Origin: Halobacillus shinanisalinarum
Lineage (GTDB): Bacteria > Bacillota > Bacilli > Bacillales > Halobacillaceae
Direction: 5' to 3'
Length of the DNA: 64,000 nt
NCBI RefSeq assembly: GCF_022919835.1
Contig: NZ_CP095074.1
Span: 434,001 to 498,000 of the forward strand
The notes below the pieces were generated by a model, which worked only from the letters and a program-made list of their open reading frames with translations, was not told the DNA's origin and did no database searches. A program made the translations under genes and the position numbers. Shown here in pieces: positions 48,429 to 58,924 of the stretch; position 1 is the first letter of the stretch; each line of letters starts with the position of its first letter.

Positions 48429-49715
48429 CTATTCTGATTTACTATTATCAACTAAAACATCAATGGCTTTACGGACTTTTAGATCTTCTTTAATCATATC
48501 TGTGTTTCCGCCAAGCATTTGAGTCAACTGTGCTACGTCTGTCTGATACATGGAAGCCATATTTTCAAGCTCCGCATTTATGTCTTCATCAGAAGCTTCT
48601 ACATTTTCTGCATTAGAGATTGCTTCTAACGTAAGATTTGTTTTTACCCGCTTGCCAGCATCCTCTTGCATTTGTTCACGAAGTGCGTCTTCATCCTGCC
48701 CAGTGAATTGGAAGTACATGTCCTTAGTCATGCCTTGCATTTGTAAGCGTTGTTCAAACTCGCTAACCATACGGTCAAGTTCTGTATCAACCATAGATTG
48801 CGGAACATCAACGTCCGCATTTTCACTCGCTTTTTGAACAAGTGTATCGCGCTTGTGATTATCCGCCTCTGTCTTCTTCTGCTCTTCAAGGCGTTCACGT
48901 GTTTTCTTCGTAAGTTCATCTAAAGACTCAACCTCTTCATCAACGTCTTTAGCAAGTTCATCATCAAGTTCAGGAAGTTCTTTTCCTTTTATTTCATGAA
49001 TTTTAACTTTAAATGTTGCGTTCTTACCTGCAAGGTCTTCTGCATGATATTCTTCAGGGAAAGTTACCTCAACATCTGTTTCTTCGCCAGATTTCTTGCC
49101 AATAAGCTGTTCTTCAAAACCTGGAATAAATGATCCTGATCCGATTTCAAGTGAGTAATTGTCGGCTTCTCCGCCCTCGAAAGCTTCACCGTCAACGAAC
49201 CCTTCGAAGTCCATAACTACAGTGTCACCGTCTTCTACTTCGCCGTCCTCTTTAACAACAAGTTCAGCTTGTTTTTCTTGAAGCTGTTTCAGTTCATTGT
49301 CAACATCTTCATCCGTCACTTCAGTACTTAGCTCTTCCACTTCAAGGCCTTTGTACTCGCCAAGTTTCACCTCAGGCTTCACTGTAACTTCAGCAGTAAA
49401 CACAAGCGGTTCCCCTTTTTCGATTTGTTTCACGTCAACTTCCGGACGATCCACTGGCTCTATACCTGTTTCTTCAACAGCATTAGAGTATGCATCAGGT
49501 AGAACGATATCAAGTGCATCTTGATAAAGGGATTCCACACCGAAACGCTGTTCGAAAAGTTTGCGTGGTACTTTCCCTTTTCGGAAACCAGGCACTTGAA
49601 CCTGTTTCACTACTTTTTTAAAGGCACCATCAAGGGCTTTGTTGAATTCTTCTACGGGCACCTCAACTGTGAGTGTCCCTTGATTACCTTCTTGTTTTTC
49701 CCATTTTGCTGACAT
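48429..49715 (-). CDS. tig: Trigger factor chaperone
   Basis: A 428-residue ribosome-bound chaperone and prolyl isomerase. Ribosome-binding signature [21 protein letters not shown]-like PPIase domain ([20 protein letters not shown]) and helical C-terminal arms. It is very acidic in the PPIase and linker regions, compared with usual trigger factors, in keeping with a salt-adapted cytoplasm. Precedes clpX as in B. subtilis. Confidence 0.97.
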   Translation of the reverse strand: MSAKWEKQEGNQGTLTVEVPVEEFNKALDGAFKKVVKQVQVPGFRKGKVPRKLFEQRFGVESLYQDALDIVLPDAYSNAVEETGIEPVDRPEVDVKQIEKGEPLVFTAEVTVKPEVKLGEYKGLEVEELSTEVTDEDVDNELKQLQEKQAELVVKEDGEVEDGDTVVMDFEGFVDGEAFEGGEADNYSLEIGSGSFIPGFEEQLIGKKSGEETDVEVTFPEEYHAEDLAGKNATFKVKIHEIKGKELPELDDELAKDVDEEVESLDELTKKTRERLEEQKKTEADNHKRDTLVQKASENADVDVPQSMVDTELDRMVSEFEQRLQMQGMTKDMYFQFTGQDEDALREQMQEDAGKRVKTNLTLEAISNAENVEASDEDINAELENMASMYQTDVAQLTQMLGGNTDMIKEDLKVRKAIDVLVDNSKSE

Positions 49716-49887
49716 AAATTTCCCTCCAACATCTATAATTTCCTTTTACGTCTGATGACGACCATTATCGATTCTATGATTCTATATGCACACGAATCTC
49801 ATTTGCAACCACTATATTATAACACAAACATAGACGCTTTCAACATCTGTAACTGTTCTATCCCTGAAAATAGAAACAAACGCTTTA

Positions 49888-50868
49888 TCATTCTCCGACA
49901 AGCAAAACATAGTGTTGTTCACACAGTTCAATCTCTTCTTTATACTTTTCAACTTCTCTACTGTCCTGTTTTTTGGGATAAGGGAGTTGTAAGTATTCAT
50001 GACCAAGCTGTTTTAGAGCCTCCACAATATATTCAAGCTCATCCTCATTCGGATACAGTGGATAACGCACGTAACAATAATGAATTAATAGACGAATGAC
50101 CATCTCATACATAGTTGGATTACTTTGCTCCATCGCACCAAGCCTTAACTGAATTTGTTGAATGATGTATTCAGACTCAAATGAATTTAACCGTGCAGGA
50201 ATGACAGTAATATCTTTTGAGAATTTATGCAAATGAATCTCACGGCCAACGCTGTTATCTCTAAACCAATGGATGATGGCTGTTTTAATAATTGGATGGA
50301 CCGAATCGCTCATTAGTACTTGCTCAAATGATTCTGTATTATTCAGAATCGGTTGCTTGATCAATTGTTGGATCGAGAGCCATTGATTATGTAAATCATC
50401 ATTTTCGATAGCTGCGAAAAATGAATGAGCTAGTTTTTCCCCTTGTTTTTGATAAGAATCCTGAAGCAGTTTACTACTAACCTCATACATTTGCCATAGT
50501 TGTGTGCGGCTTTGATGAGGAATGTCTTCTGTCTCAAAAATTTCGTCTAATAAATCCACCAGCTCTAAATAGCGATTGTCTTGGAATAGGATCGTTATGT
50601 ATATATGTAAATAATGATAATATTGTTCTGGATCAAATTTCATTTGGTCCTGGCACAATTCTTCAGCATCATCGTATTGGCCAAGCTCTACCCAGCTCAT
50701 TAGCAGGCCTGTCACAACCTCACGTGAAGCCACTTCGTAATTAACCAAAGGAAGAAGAAGTTCGACAGCCTCCTGATACCTTTTTTGTCTTACAGCCTCG
50801 AGGCCCTCATTCTCTAACTTCGTTTTCCACTTTGGGAACATGACAATATCCCCTGTATATTTTTCCAT
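49888..50868 (-). CDS. ysoA: TPR-like protein YsoA
   Basis: A 326-residue soluble, helical, tetratricopeptide-type protein (AVELLLPLVNYEVASREVVTG, WVELGQYDDAEELCQDQMKF). Function unknown. It lies just upstream of tig, as ysoA does in B. subtilis. Starts at 50868 or at the internal ATG (MFPKWKTKL) nine residues in. Confidence 0.8.
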   Translation of the reverse strand: MEKYTGDIVMFPKWKTKLENEGLEAVRQKRYQEAVELLLPLVNYEVASREVVTGLLMSWVELGQYDDAEELCQDQMKFDPEQYYHYLHIYITILFQDNRYLELVDLLDEIFETEDIPHQSRTQLWQMYEVSSKLLQDSYQKQGEKLAHSFFAAIENDDLHNQWLSIQQLIKQPILNNTESFEQVLMSDSVHPIIKTAIIHWFRDNSVGREIHLHKFSKDITVIPARLNSFESEYIIQQIQLRLGAMEQSNPTMYEMVIRLLIHYCYVRYPLYPNEDELEYIVEALKQLGHEYLQLPYPKKQDSREVEKYKEEIELCEQHYVLLVGE

Positions 50869-51381
50869 AAGCCACCCTTCCTCATTCCTTTTTATACCTT
50901 CTACCTATTCTTACCTATATTCTCCGATAATAATCTCAAGGCAAACTAATTCGAGAACTTTTTTAACAAAAAAATTTCTAGAACACCCTAAAGCTTTAAA
51001 GCCTTAACGAAATATATGGATGTACCTCCCCTTAATAAAATATAGAAGAGAGACGTCCAAATGGGCGTCTCTTTTCATATAATCAACCGATCATTCCCGG
51101 TTAGTATGTATATGTATGAAAGATTAATAAAATTATATCACAATGCGGGAAATTCTGTACGAACTTAAGCATCATGGAAGGATATATAGTTAATCACTTG
51201 CTTTTATACCCTCACTACAATCACTCCAGTTTCTTCATTATAATATAGTTTAAAATGAGTCCATAAAAGTCAACAAACCGTCATACTATCCTTAGACCTT
51301 CAATTGGCATAATTTTGTTTATTTCGATACAATATAAATTGGAGACTCTTCACCATAACTTGACTTAAGAGGAGATATGAT
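50869..51381. other. Divergent intergenic region with orphan hairpin
   Basis: About 510 AT-rich bases between divergent ysoA and the CorC-type gene. The only structure is the hairpin at 51050-51082. An unannotated small RNA is possible but I have no evidence for it. Confidence 0.55.
51050..51082 (+). terminator. Orphan terminator-like hairpin
   Basis: AGAGACG(TCC) pairs with (GGG)CGTCTCT around AAAT, followed by TTTTC. No plus-strand gene precedes it within 500 bases, so it may terminate a short transcript from upstream. Confidence 0.6.
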
Positions 51382-52680
51382 ATGGAAACGACGATTAAGC
51401 TTGTAGCGGTGGCTCTGTTAATATTATTAACAGCGTTTTTCGTTGCAAGCGAATTTGCAATTGTGAAAGTAAGACGTACCAAATTAGAGGCCCGGGCGGC
51501 TGACGGTAATAAGAGGGCCTTAAATGCCTTAAGGGTAACAGGTAATTTAGATTACTATCTGTCAGCTAATCAGCTTGGGATCACCATAACAGCTCTTGGG
51601 TTAGGCTGGCTAGGAGAACCAACCTTAGAAGTATTGCTTCACCCATTACTGGAAGGATTTAACTTGCCTTCATCAGTAAGCCATGCCATTACCTTTGCAA
51701 TTGCTTTTTTTGTCATTACCTTTTTACATGTTGTACTTGGAGAACTTGCCCCAAAAACAGTTGCCATACAAAAGGCAGAAAATATTACACTGATGCTTTC
51801 TGGCCCCTTAATTATATATAGCAAGATTATGTACCCCTTAATTTGGTTGTTAAATGGCTCGGCAAACTTGTTAGTCCGTTCCTTTGGCTATCAGACTGCG
51901 AAAGAATCTGATGAAGTCCATTCGGAAGAGGAACTACGCCATATTTTAAGCCAAAGTTACCAGCAGGGAGAAATTAATCAATCAGAATTTGAGTATGTGG
52001 ACAGAATTTTTGATTTCGATAATAGAACCGCGAAGGAAATCATGATTCCCCGTACTGATATGGCTGTCGTTGACATCGAAGATCCAATAGGAGAGTCCTT
52101 ACATTTCATGAATGAAGAACGGTTCACAAGATATCCAGTTTTTGAAGATGATAAAGACCATATCATCGGTGTCCTCCATTTAAAGGAACTCTTTTATAAC
52201 GACTGGAACAAGGTTGAAACACTTGAGAAGTACGTTCGCCCGGTTTTAAAGGTTTTCGAAAATATTCCAATTCATGACCTATTAGTTAGAATGCAGCAAG
52301 AGCGTACTCATCTTGTCATTCTAACAGATGAGTATGGCGGCACCTCAGGAATGATTACTGCTGAGGACATAATCGAAGAGATTGTTGGCGATATTAGGGA
52401 TGAATTTGATCATGAAGAAGTACAAACCATTACTTTAAAAGAAGATGGCTCCTTTATCATAGATGGAAAAACATCTATCCAGGATACCAATGACTATTTT
52501 GACATAGAACTAGAAAATGAAGACGTCGATACCATTTCCGGATGGATGTACAATCAGTTAATAGACGTAAATGAAGGATCCGTTCTATCACATGGGTCCT
52601 ATCACTTCAAAGTTATAAAAATGGAAGATCAACAAATTCTATCCATAAAAGCTTGGAAAGAAAGAACAGCAAACGGTTGA
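51382..52680 (+). CDS. CNNM/CorC-HlyC family protein (magnesium efflux type)
   Basis: A 432-residue protein with an N-terminal CNNM (DUF21) membrane domain (residues 1-190, LTAFFVASEFAIVKVRRTKLE), two CBS domains (about 215-335, with DEYGGTSGMITAEDIIEEIVGDI) and a C-terminal CorC_HlyC domain. Bacterial relatives such as MpfA export Mg2+; older names call them haemolysins. GAGGAGATATGAT precedes the ATG. No close partner gene. Confidence 0.93.
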   Translation: METTIKLVAVALLILLTAFFVASEFAIVKVRRTKLEARAADGNKRALNALRVTGNLDYYLSANQLGITITALGLGWLGEPTLEVLLHPLLEGFNLPSSVSHAITFAIAFFVITFLHVVLGELAPKTVAIQKAENITLMLSGPLIIYSKIMYPLIWLLNGSANLLVRSFGYQTAKESDEVHSEEELRHILSQSYQQGEINQSEFEYVDRIFDFDNRTAKEIMIPRTDMAVVDIEDPIGESLHFMNEERFTRYPVFEDDKDHIIGVLHLKELFYNDWNKVETLEKYVRPVLKVFENIPIHDLLVRMQQERTHLVILTDEYGGTSGMITAEDIIEEIVGDIRDEFDHEEVQTITLKEDGSFIIDGKTSIQDTNDYFDIELENEDVDTISGWMYNQLIDVNEGSVLSHGSYHFKVIKMEDQQILSIKAWKERTANG

Positions 52681-52695
52681 TAACGAATAGAAAAA

Positions 52696-52728
52696 ACAGG
52701 CCCCCTTTAAAAACTAAGGAGGCCTTTC
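52696..52728 (+). terminator. Terminator of the CorC-type gene
   Basis: GGCCCCCTT and AAGGAGGCC form a stem with an imperfect pair, followed by TTTCC. Confidence 0.7.
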
Positions 52729-52932
52729 CTATAATGATTCATCTTTTGTTGCGTCCAATAGAATGATTAATGAGGAGGAAACTGTGCTTACATCTATTAG
52801 CCCATCATCCTCTTCTTTTACTTTGTCAAGTTGTTGAAGAATGTAGTCGTCTCTACATCTGAACTTTAATTGGCCTGAAAATATTTTTCCTTTTAAAGAA
52901 AGCACCTGTTCGTGCAATGTTACTCTATCCAA
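52729..52932 (-). CDS. Small hypothetical protein (67 aa)
   Basis: No family recognised. The TTG start at 52932 has AAAGGAGAGG at good spacing; earlier in-frame starts do not. The protein is soluble and charged, DRVTLHEQVLSLKGKIFSG to ATKDESL. Located tail-to-tail with the CorC-type gene. Plausible but unproven. Confidence 0.45.
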   Translation of the reverse strand: MDRVTLHEQVLSLKGKIFSGQLKFRCRDDYILQQLDKVKEEDDGLIDVSTVSSSLIILLDATKDESL

Positions 52933-52977
52933 GCGACCTCTCCTTTTCTGCAGAAGTATTTGCATTACTTAAAAGTG

Positions 52978-53182
52978 TGTGTTCAAAAGGTTGACGAATG
53001 AGAACGTCAACAAAGATCGTTACCCCCTGTGACAAGTCGACACGAGCACGTTCCTTGCGCGTCGCAAGAAGTTCGAGGCACGATAGTTTTGAGGACCACA
53101 GCGTATGTCTTTCCTATGTGAGGATCGGAAAACCGAGCAACGAAGAAATTCGCCGTTGATCATTCGGTGACATTTTGAACAT
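52978..53182. repeat. Long inverted-repeat element, family R2, copy D
   Basis: About 205 bases with ends GTGTTCAAAAGGTTGACGAA and TTCGGTGACATTTTGAACA. The interior carries AACGTCAACAAAGATCGTTA, CACGAGCACGTTCCTTGCGC and CTTTCCTATGTGAGGATCGG. Copies C and E are the same ends with the interior missing. No ORF of note; MITE-like. Confidence 0.85.
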
Positions 53183-53427
53183 CCTTTTAAAAGGCGATCG
53201 ACCTCATCCATAGAATAACAGTAATGATTTTCACCCTTTTCGACTGTAGTATTGACAGCACAGACAAAATAAATACATATGGTAAGAAATTAGTATCCTT
53301 TTGCTGAGAGTTCGCCATACATGCTGTTGGGGTAGAAGAGATGTGTACTTTTCATATAGATCCATGAAATAATAACAGTGAAATGAGGTGACGATAAGCT
53401 AAGCAGAGTCATGCCTAGCCAATCACT

Positions 53428-53580
53428 ATGAAACTTAAAAAAAGAACGTTTTTATCCATTATGCTTACAGGCTTTTCAATCGGTATCTATCAGACTTTTC
53501 CTAGTTCCTTTACTTTGATTTTAATGTTTATAATCGCAATAATTACTATTGGTTTCATCCTTCGTGACCTTCTAAAATGA
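53428..53580 (+). CDS. Small membrane protein (50 aa), tentative
   Basis: An ATG frame encoding MKLKKRTFLSIMLTGF and then two hydrophobic stretches (FTLILMFIIAIITIGFIL) with RDLLK at the end. The ribosome site is weak. It lies between two R2 repeat copies. Its hydrophobic character and clean stop are the only support. Confidence 0.35.
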   Translation: MKLKKRTFLSIMLTGFSIGIYQTFPSSFTLILMFIIAIITIGFILRDLLK

Positions 53581-53622
53581 GGGTCATGAATAACTGAGTC
53601 GTTCAAAGTCAATCCATCTATA

Positions 53623-53695
53623 AGTGTGTGTTTAAAAAGTTGACGAATGAGAAGAAATTCGCCATTTATCATTTGGTGACTTTTTAAACACCCTC
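53623..53695. repeat. Short inverted-repeat element, family R2, copy E
   Basis: GTGTTTAAAAAGTTGACGAATGAG and its near-complement ATTTGGTGACTTTTTAAACAC enclose GAAGAAATTCGCC. It equals copy D with about 130 internal bases removed. Confidence 0.85.
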
Positions 53696-53726
53696 TAAAA
53701 GAACTAGATACATGATTCAACTCAAA

Positions 53727-53766
53727 AGAGAGGCTGCTTCGCTTCACAGCAAGGCAGCCTCTCTTA
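53727..53766 (-). terminator. Terminator of the DNA glycosylase gene
   Basis: Minus strand GAGAGGCTGC pairs with GCAGCCTCTC around a 16-base loop, followed by TTTTG. Confidence 0.85.
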
Positions 53767-54270
53767 TCAGGAATACTCCTTTATTATTTTCCAATCTTCT
53801 ATCTTTCCCTCTATTGTTTTATTAAATCTACCAGGAATAGGACTTGTAGAAGGCATTTTTTTAAAATCAACCCCAGTAAACATTTTCATGTCGAAATGTT
53901 TTTTAAAAGTATTGTAGGCTTTCGTACCATTAAATATGACTAATTTAAGCTGCCTATGCTCATGTATCAATTCTGTTAATTTATTTGGTACTTCAACTCT
54001 TATGTTCGAGTCAAGACTGCCTTTTCTTTGACATGAATAGATCACATCCCATAGGGCTATCTCGTGCTCCTTAAGGAAAGACAACTTTTTTTCATAATCC
54101 TCTATCCCACTCTCTTCATAAACCGAAAATATAATCTTCCAGAAATGATTTCGAGGGTTTCCATAATATTGATTAGTTTCTAATGACTTATTCCCAGGAA
54201 TGGATCCTAAAATCAGCACTTTTGCATCCTTGTCAATTACGGGACTCAATGAATAGATGTATCTTTCCAT
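53767..54270 (-). CDS. DNA-deoxyinosine glycosylase (UDG family 6)
   Basis: A 167-residue uracil-DNA-glycosylase superfamily member. The N-terminal motif LGSIPGNKSLETNQYYGNPR followed by NHFW is characteristic of family 6, which removes hypoxanthine (deaminated adenine) rather than uracil. C-terminal PSTSPIPGRFN is the superfamily's second motif. Transcribed alone; DNA repair role. Confidence 0.9.
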   Translation of the reverse strand: MERYIYSLSPVIDKDAKVLILGSIPGNKSLETNQYYGNPRNHFWKIIFSVYEESGIEDYEKKLSFLKEHEIALWDVIYSCQRKGSLDSNIRVEVPNKLTELIHEHRQLKLVIFNGTKAYNTFKKHFDMKMFTGVDFKKMPSTSPIPGRFNKTIEGKIEDWKIIKEYS

Positions 54271-54534
54271 ATAACTGCTTCCGCCTCCCCTTTCTAAATT
54301 CTCTTGCTCTCTTTGTAACTAGTATAATATCCTAGCCAACTTTTAACCTGTTCTAAAAAGGAGTTAATAAGGATATATTAGGACTCTCATTAATTAGTGT
54401 CACGTATAATGATCGATCTCTGTTCTAAGTTCCATCCTTACTAAGGTGTGTTCATGCCCTTATAAATCTTGTTTGTTAGTGGTTTAAAGAAGTGGGATAA
54501 TAGGGGTATCAAAGATTATGGAGGCTTTTACTAA

Positions 54535-55158
54535 ATGACACTCGTTCCATTAATGCTTGACTTAAAAGGAAAAAAGGTTGTAGTTATCGGTGGTGGTCAT
54601 GTGGCTAAACGCAGAGTAGACAGTTTACTCGATACTGAAGCCTTCTTAACTGTGATCAGTCCAAAGCTTATTCCAGAACTTATCCATCACCACGAAAAAG
54701 CCAGAATAGATTGGAAACAGAAATATTTTTCTCCTGATGATGTGGAGGGCGCATTCTTAATCATTACCGCTACCAATAATAGAACAGCTAATAGAATTGT
54801 TGTCGAATCTGCTCCTTCTGATTGCTTAATCAATGCCGCGGATGAAGCTGATGCTGGCAATGTACATTTCCCTGCTCACTTCGAGCGAGGTAAATTGACC
54901 GTAGCTATCTCTACACAAGGTGCCAGTCCGCTCTTAGCGAAGAAAATAAAAAAAGACTTATCGTGTCAATATGACGAACGCTATGAACAATATCTCGATT
55001 TTTTATTTGAAGTTCGTCAGCTGTTAAAGCAATCAAGTTTTTCACATCAAGAAAGAAACAATTACTTACATAAGATTCTCTCTGAAGTATACTTAGACCC
55101 TCAAACACAAAAAGAAATGCTCCATTCACTGGAGCATTACATTAAGAATATCAATTGA
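54535..55158 (+). CDS. ylnF: Precorrin-2 dehydrogenase YlnF
   Basis: A 207-residue Met8/CysG-type enzyme that oxidises precorrin-2 to sirohydrochlorin, and in some members inserts iron to give sirohaem. NAD-binding loop VVIGGGHVAKRRV; VAISTQGASPLLAKKIKKDL is the family signature. Converges with sumT, and the pair supplies sirohaem for NirB. The start ATG 54535 has a weak site. Confidence 0.92.
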   Translation: MTLVPLMLDLKGKKVVVIGGGHVAKRRVDSLLDTEAFLTVISPKLIPELIHHHEKARIDWKQKYFSPDDVEGAFLIITATNNRTANRIVVESAPSDCLINAADEADAGNVHFPAHFERGKLTVAISTQGASPLLAKKIKKDLSCQYDERYEQYLDFLFEVRQLLKQSSFSHQERNNYLHKILSEVYLDPQTQKEMLHSLEHYIKNIN

Positions 55159-55244
55159 GTTAGATAGTGAAATAGGAGGCCTTTATCCGTCTACATCGCT
55201 GTGATCAATCTATAGAACGGCTTGCATGGGATCACCCTATTTCA

Positions 55245-56024
55245 TCATGCTTCGATTGCGCTGGGGTCGATCATCCCTTGATTCATAACTTTCAATTGCT
55301 GTAAACGATCTCGGAAACGGACAACTTCACCGACAACGATTATTGCTGGGTTAGATACCCCGGACTGTTCCGTCAGATGGACAATGTTTGCAAGTGTTCC
55401 CGTAATTACGCGTTGATGTTCCGTTGTTCCCTCTTGAATAATGGCAACAGGTGAATCCAAGCGTTTCTTATTCTTCATCAATTGTTCACATATTTGAGGA
55501 AGATTGCTGATCCCCATATAAATGACCAATGTATCGATATTATCCACTAGACTTTTCCAGTCAATTTCTTTGTGGTTTCCCTTGGACCTGTGCCCCGCAA
55601 TTACTGCAAAAGAACTTCCCATGTCTCTGTGGGTTACTGGAATATCAGCATAGGCGGGAACAGCAATCCCAGATGTAATTCCTGGGACTACTTCACACGA
55701 TATTCCGTGCTTAGCTAACGCTTCCACTTCTTCAGCTCCTCGCCCAAAGACAAACGGGTCTCCCCCCTTCAACCGAATGACCGTTTTATCTTGCTTTGCA
55801 TATTTCACTAACAAGTAATTGATCGTTTTTTGTTTCAAAGTATGAAACTTTGGATGCTTTCCACAAAATATTAGGTCCGCATCAGAGCTCGCCTCTCCAA
55901 GTAATTGTTCGTTCACTAAGCGGTCATATAGAATAACATCAGCTTGCTGAATACATTTGACTGCTTTAAGCGTAATTAAATCGGGATCTCCTGGCCCTGC
56001 CCCAACTAAATATACCTTTGACAT
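55245..56024 (-). CDS. sumT: Uroporphyrinogen-III C-methyltransferase
   Basis: SAM-dependent enzyme that diverts uroporphyrinogen III to precorrin-2. The 259-residue protein has VGAGPGDPDLIT, RLKGGDPFVFGRGAEE and PGITSGIAVPAY. Start ATG 56024 behind AAGGAGGAGA. Downstream of nirD in the nitrate cluster. Confidence 0.95.
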   Translation of the reverse strand: MSKVYLVGAGPGDPDLITLKAVKCIQQADVILYDRLVNEQLLGEASSDADLIFCGKHPKFHTLKQKTINYLLVKYAKQDKTVIRLKGGDPFVFGRGAEEVEALAKHGISCEVVPGITSGIAVPAYADIPVTHRDMGSSFAVIAGHRSKGNHKEIDWKSLVDNIDTLVIYMGISNLPQICEQLMKNKKRLDSPVAIIQEGTTEHQRVITGTLANIVHLTEQSGVSNPAIIVVGEVVRFRDRLQQLKVMNQGMIDPSAIEA

Positions 56025-56043
56025 AAGTCTCCTCCTTGAAGCA

Positions 56044-56370
56044 TTATTTTTGCGGTAAAATGACATATACGTTTTCGTTTTTCACCTCTACATCAAACGT
56101 TTGTACACAACCTACGTCGGGGTCCTGGACCTTTCCATCAACGACGCTAATTTTCCAGTCATGCATCGGGCAAAATACGTGTTTCCCACTCACCATTCCT
56201 TCAGCAAGCACCCCACCTTTATGGGGGCAGCGATTTTCTATGACACGTATATCACCACCTTCCAGTTTGAAAATGGCTAATTCCAAGTCACCTGCTTGAA
56301 CGGTTTTCCCTAACTTTTCTGGCAGTTCATTGACCTTTGTTACAAAAATCTTATTTAATAGTTGTTCCAT
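56044..56370 (-). CDS. nirD: Nitrite reductase small subunit NirD
   Basis: A 108-residue Rieske-type protein. The [2Fe-2S] ligands are in CPHKGG and CPMHDW (Cys-x-His pairs). It partners NirB in NAD(P)H-dependent nitrite reduction. Follows nirB by 21 bases. Confidence 0.95.
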   Translation of the reverse strand: MEQLLNKIFVTKVNELPEKLGKTVQAGDLELAIFKLEGGDIRVIENRCPHKGGVLAEGMVSGKHVFCPMHDWKISVVDGKVQDPDVGCVQTFDVEVKNENVYVILPQK

Positions 56371-56391
56371 TTCCGGTTCCTCCTCGTTAGA

Positions 56392-58806
56392 CTAGTTTAA
56401 ACCTGCAGGCACTTTTACATTTTCATAAAGGTCTCTCAGCAATGTTTCATCTTCTAGGGTTTCTGACCAAGGATCCTGCACAACTGACAGGGCCTCATCC
56501 ATTCTCTGATTCAAATCAATCAACACCTTCTTATCTGAGAGGACGGTCTGAATATGTTCAATGCCAACTCGCTCAACCCAAGAAGATGTTCTTTCTAAAT
56601 AACTGGCATTTTCTCGGTAGTATTGGAGAAAAGCAGCTGTTGTATCTAATACTTCTTCATCTGTTTTTACCTTAACGAGGAGTTCAGCCTTTCTCATATG
56701 TGTCCCGCCATTACCACCGACGTATATTTCAAATTCTCCATCTAATCCGACGACCCCTACGTCCTTAACTGATCCCTCAGCACAATTCCTCGGACAAGCT
56801 GATACACTCATCTTCACTTTATGTGGTGTATTAAGCCCCTCAAATTTCTTCTCCATTTGAACCCCTAAACCGATTGAATCCTGTGTTCCAAACCGGCAAA
56901 AGTCTGCGCCGACACATGTTTTTACTGTACGTAATCCCTTCGCATAAGCAGAACCTGATGGCATATCGAGCTCCGACCAAATGCTTGGCAAATCTCCTTT
57001 TTGGACACCTAGCAGGTCAAGTCGCTGTCCCCCGGTCACTTTGATCATTTTTACTTCGTATTTATCTGCTACATCGGCAATTTTCCGTAAATCTTCGGCA
57101 TTGGTTACGCCGCCATACATACGTGGAACAACTGAATACGTGCCATCGTTTTGAATATTGGCATGTAATCTTTCATTAACAAATCGCGATTCTTTTTCAT
57201 CTTTATACTCTGTCGGATTGAGCATGCCCAAGTAATAATTCAATGCAGGTTTACACTTTGAACACCCCTCTTCTGAAGACCAGCCGAGGACATTCATTAC
57301 TTCCCTTGTGTGGGTCAATTCTTTCTCCTTGATTTCTTCTATTACTTCATCCCTGGATAAAGTCGTACATGCACAAATGGATTCTTTTTGATTCTTGTCA
57401 TATTCTTCACCTAACGTATACTCCAATAAATCGGATACGAGTGGTTTACAACCTCCACAGGATCTCGAAGCATTTGTACAGCCCTTAACTTGTTCGACTG
57501 TAGTCAAATCTTGGCTGTTGATCGCTTCCAAGATTGTTCCTTTCGTCACGCCATTACACCCACAAATGATTTCTCCCTCAGGCATAGAGGCGATGAGATC
57601 GATTCCAGTCTCTTCAGAGCGATCATTGTCTGTGTACTCTTCTATAGCTGCTCCTTTATTAATGAGGCTTAACAGTCGATTACCATCTTTTGTGTCCCCG
57701 AACAGAACGGCCCCTGTAATTTTCCCCTCATTTACTAGTACTTTTTGATAAACACCATGCCAATCGTCAAACACTTTTACAGACTTCGTGTCTTCATCTT
57801 CATTGATTTTTCCAGTTGAAAATACGTCAACACCTGATACCTTCAGCTGAGTGGATAATACAGATCCAAGGTATCCTCCACTTTCCACACCGCAAATCCG
57901 TTTAGCCACCTCCTGTCCCTGTTGATAAAGTGGTGCGACAAGTCCATAAACTATTTCTTTATGCTCTGCACATTCACCAACTGCGAATACATTCGGTACT
58001 TCTGTTTCTAAATGATCGTTAACAATAATTCCCCGATTGACCGGAATACCACTTTCACTTGCTAGACTAATATTCGGCTTTATTCCAACAGCCATCACGA
58101 TTAAATCTGCTTTGATCTCTTCTCCATATTTGAATTTGAGACCTTCGACTCGATCTTTTCCAATAATTTCAGCAGATTGTTTTTCCAGTAAAAAATTCAT
58201 TCCCTGGTTTTCTAATTCCTTCTGCAACATCTTTCCAGCTGTTTTATCTAGCTGCCGTTCCATTAAATAATCCGCAAGATGAACAACGTCAACTTTCATT
58301 CCAAGATTCAATAATCCCCTCGCCGCTTCCAAACCTAATAATCCACCACCAATGACAACCGCTTTTTCATATTGATCGGACGATTTGATCATTTGCTCAC
58401 AATCTTTGATATCACGAAAGGCAGTCACCCCTTCCTTATCTGCCCCAGGAAGCGGAAGCATGAACGGCACTGATCCAGTAGCCATAATCAATTTATCGTA
58501 AACTACATGACGTTCTTTATCAGTAGACACAATTTGATTTTCCGTATTAATGCTTGTAACGGTTTCTCCTGGGTATAATAAGATGTCATTCTCCTCATAC
58601 CATTCCCAGCTGTTTAATGTGATGTCATCAATGTTTGTATCCCCCTGAAGAACTTTGGACAACTGAATCCGATTATAATTGGGATAAGGTTCGCTTCCGA
58701 ACACCGTAATATCAAACAGGCTTGGAGATATCTTTAATATTTCCTCAATCGCCCGAATTCCTGCCATACCATTACCAACAAGCACTAACTTTTGTTTTTT
58801 TCCCAT
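56392..58806 (-). CDS. nirB: Nitrite reductase large subunit NirB
   Basis: Reduces nitrite to ammonium with NAD(P)H in the cytosol. The 804-residue protein has an FAD/NAD(P) oxidoreductase domain (VLVGNGMAGIRAIEE), two BFD-like [2Fe-2S] modules (CGCNGVTKGTI ... SRSCGGCKP and CACTTLSRDE ... GCSKCKP), and a C-terminal sirohaem/[4Fe-4S] domain with CVGADFC and CPRNC intact. The start ATG 58806 has GGAGGG. Confidence 0.97.
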   Translation of the reverse strand: MGKKQKLVLVGNGMAGIRAIEEILKISPSLFDITVFGSEPYPNYNRIQLSKVLQGDTNIDDITLNSWEWYEENDILLYPGETVTSINTENQIVSTDKERHVVYDKLIMATGSVPFMLPLPGADKEGVTAFRDIKDCEQMIKSSDQYEKAVVIGGGLLGLEAARGLLNLGMKVDVVHLADYLMERQLDKTAGKMLQKELENQGMNFLLEKQSAEIIGKDRVEGLKFKYGEEIKADLIVMAVGIKPNISLASESGIPVNRGIIVNDHLETEVPNVFAVGECAEHKEIVYGLVAPLYQQGQEVAKRICGVESGGYLGSVLSTQLKVSGVDVFSTGKINEDEDTKSVKVFDDWHGVYQKVLVNEGKITGAVLFGDTKDGNRLLSLINKGAAIEEYTDNDRSEETGIDLIASMPEGEIICGCNGVTKGTILEAINSQDLTTVEQVKGCTNASRSCGGCKPLVSDLLEYTLGEEYDKNQKESICACTTLSRDEVIEEIKEKELTHTREVMNVLGWSSEEGCSKCKPALNYYLGMLNPTEYKDEKESRFVNERLHANIQNDGTYSVVPRMYGGVTNAEDLRKIADVADKYEVKMIKVTGGQRLDLLGVQKGDLPSIWSELDMPSGSAYAKGLRTVKTCVGADFCRFGTQDSIGLGVQMEKKFEGLNTPHKVKMSVSACPRNCAEGSVKDVGVVGLDGEFEIYVGGNGGTHMRKAELLVKVKTDEEVLDTTAAFLQYYRENASYLERTSSWVERVGIEHIQTVLSDKKVLIDLNQRMDEALSVVQDPWSETLEDETLLRDLYENVKVPAGLN

Positions 58807-58924
58807 ATCACAAATCCCTCCGAACATATGATTAATAAAATGCATGGAATATCATGAATGAAATGCCTTCTACAGCAAGTTAAATTGTTTTACTTGATTC
58901 CAGAACGATAAGGAATTCTGTTCT

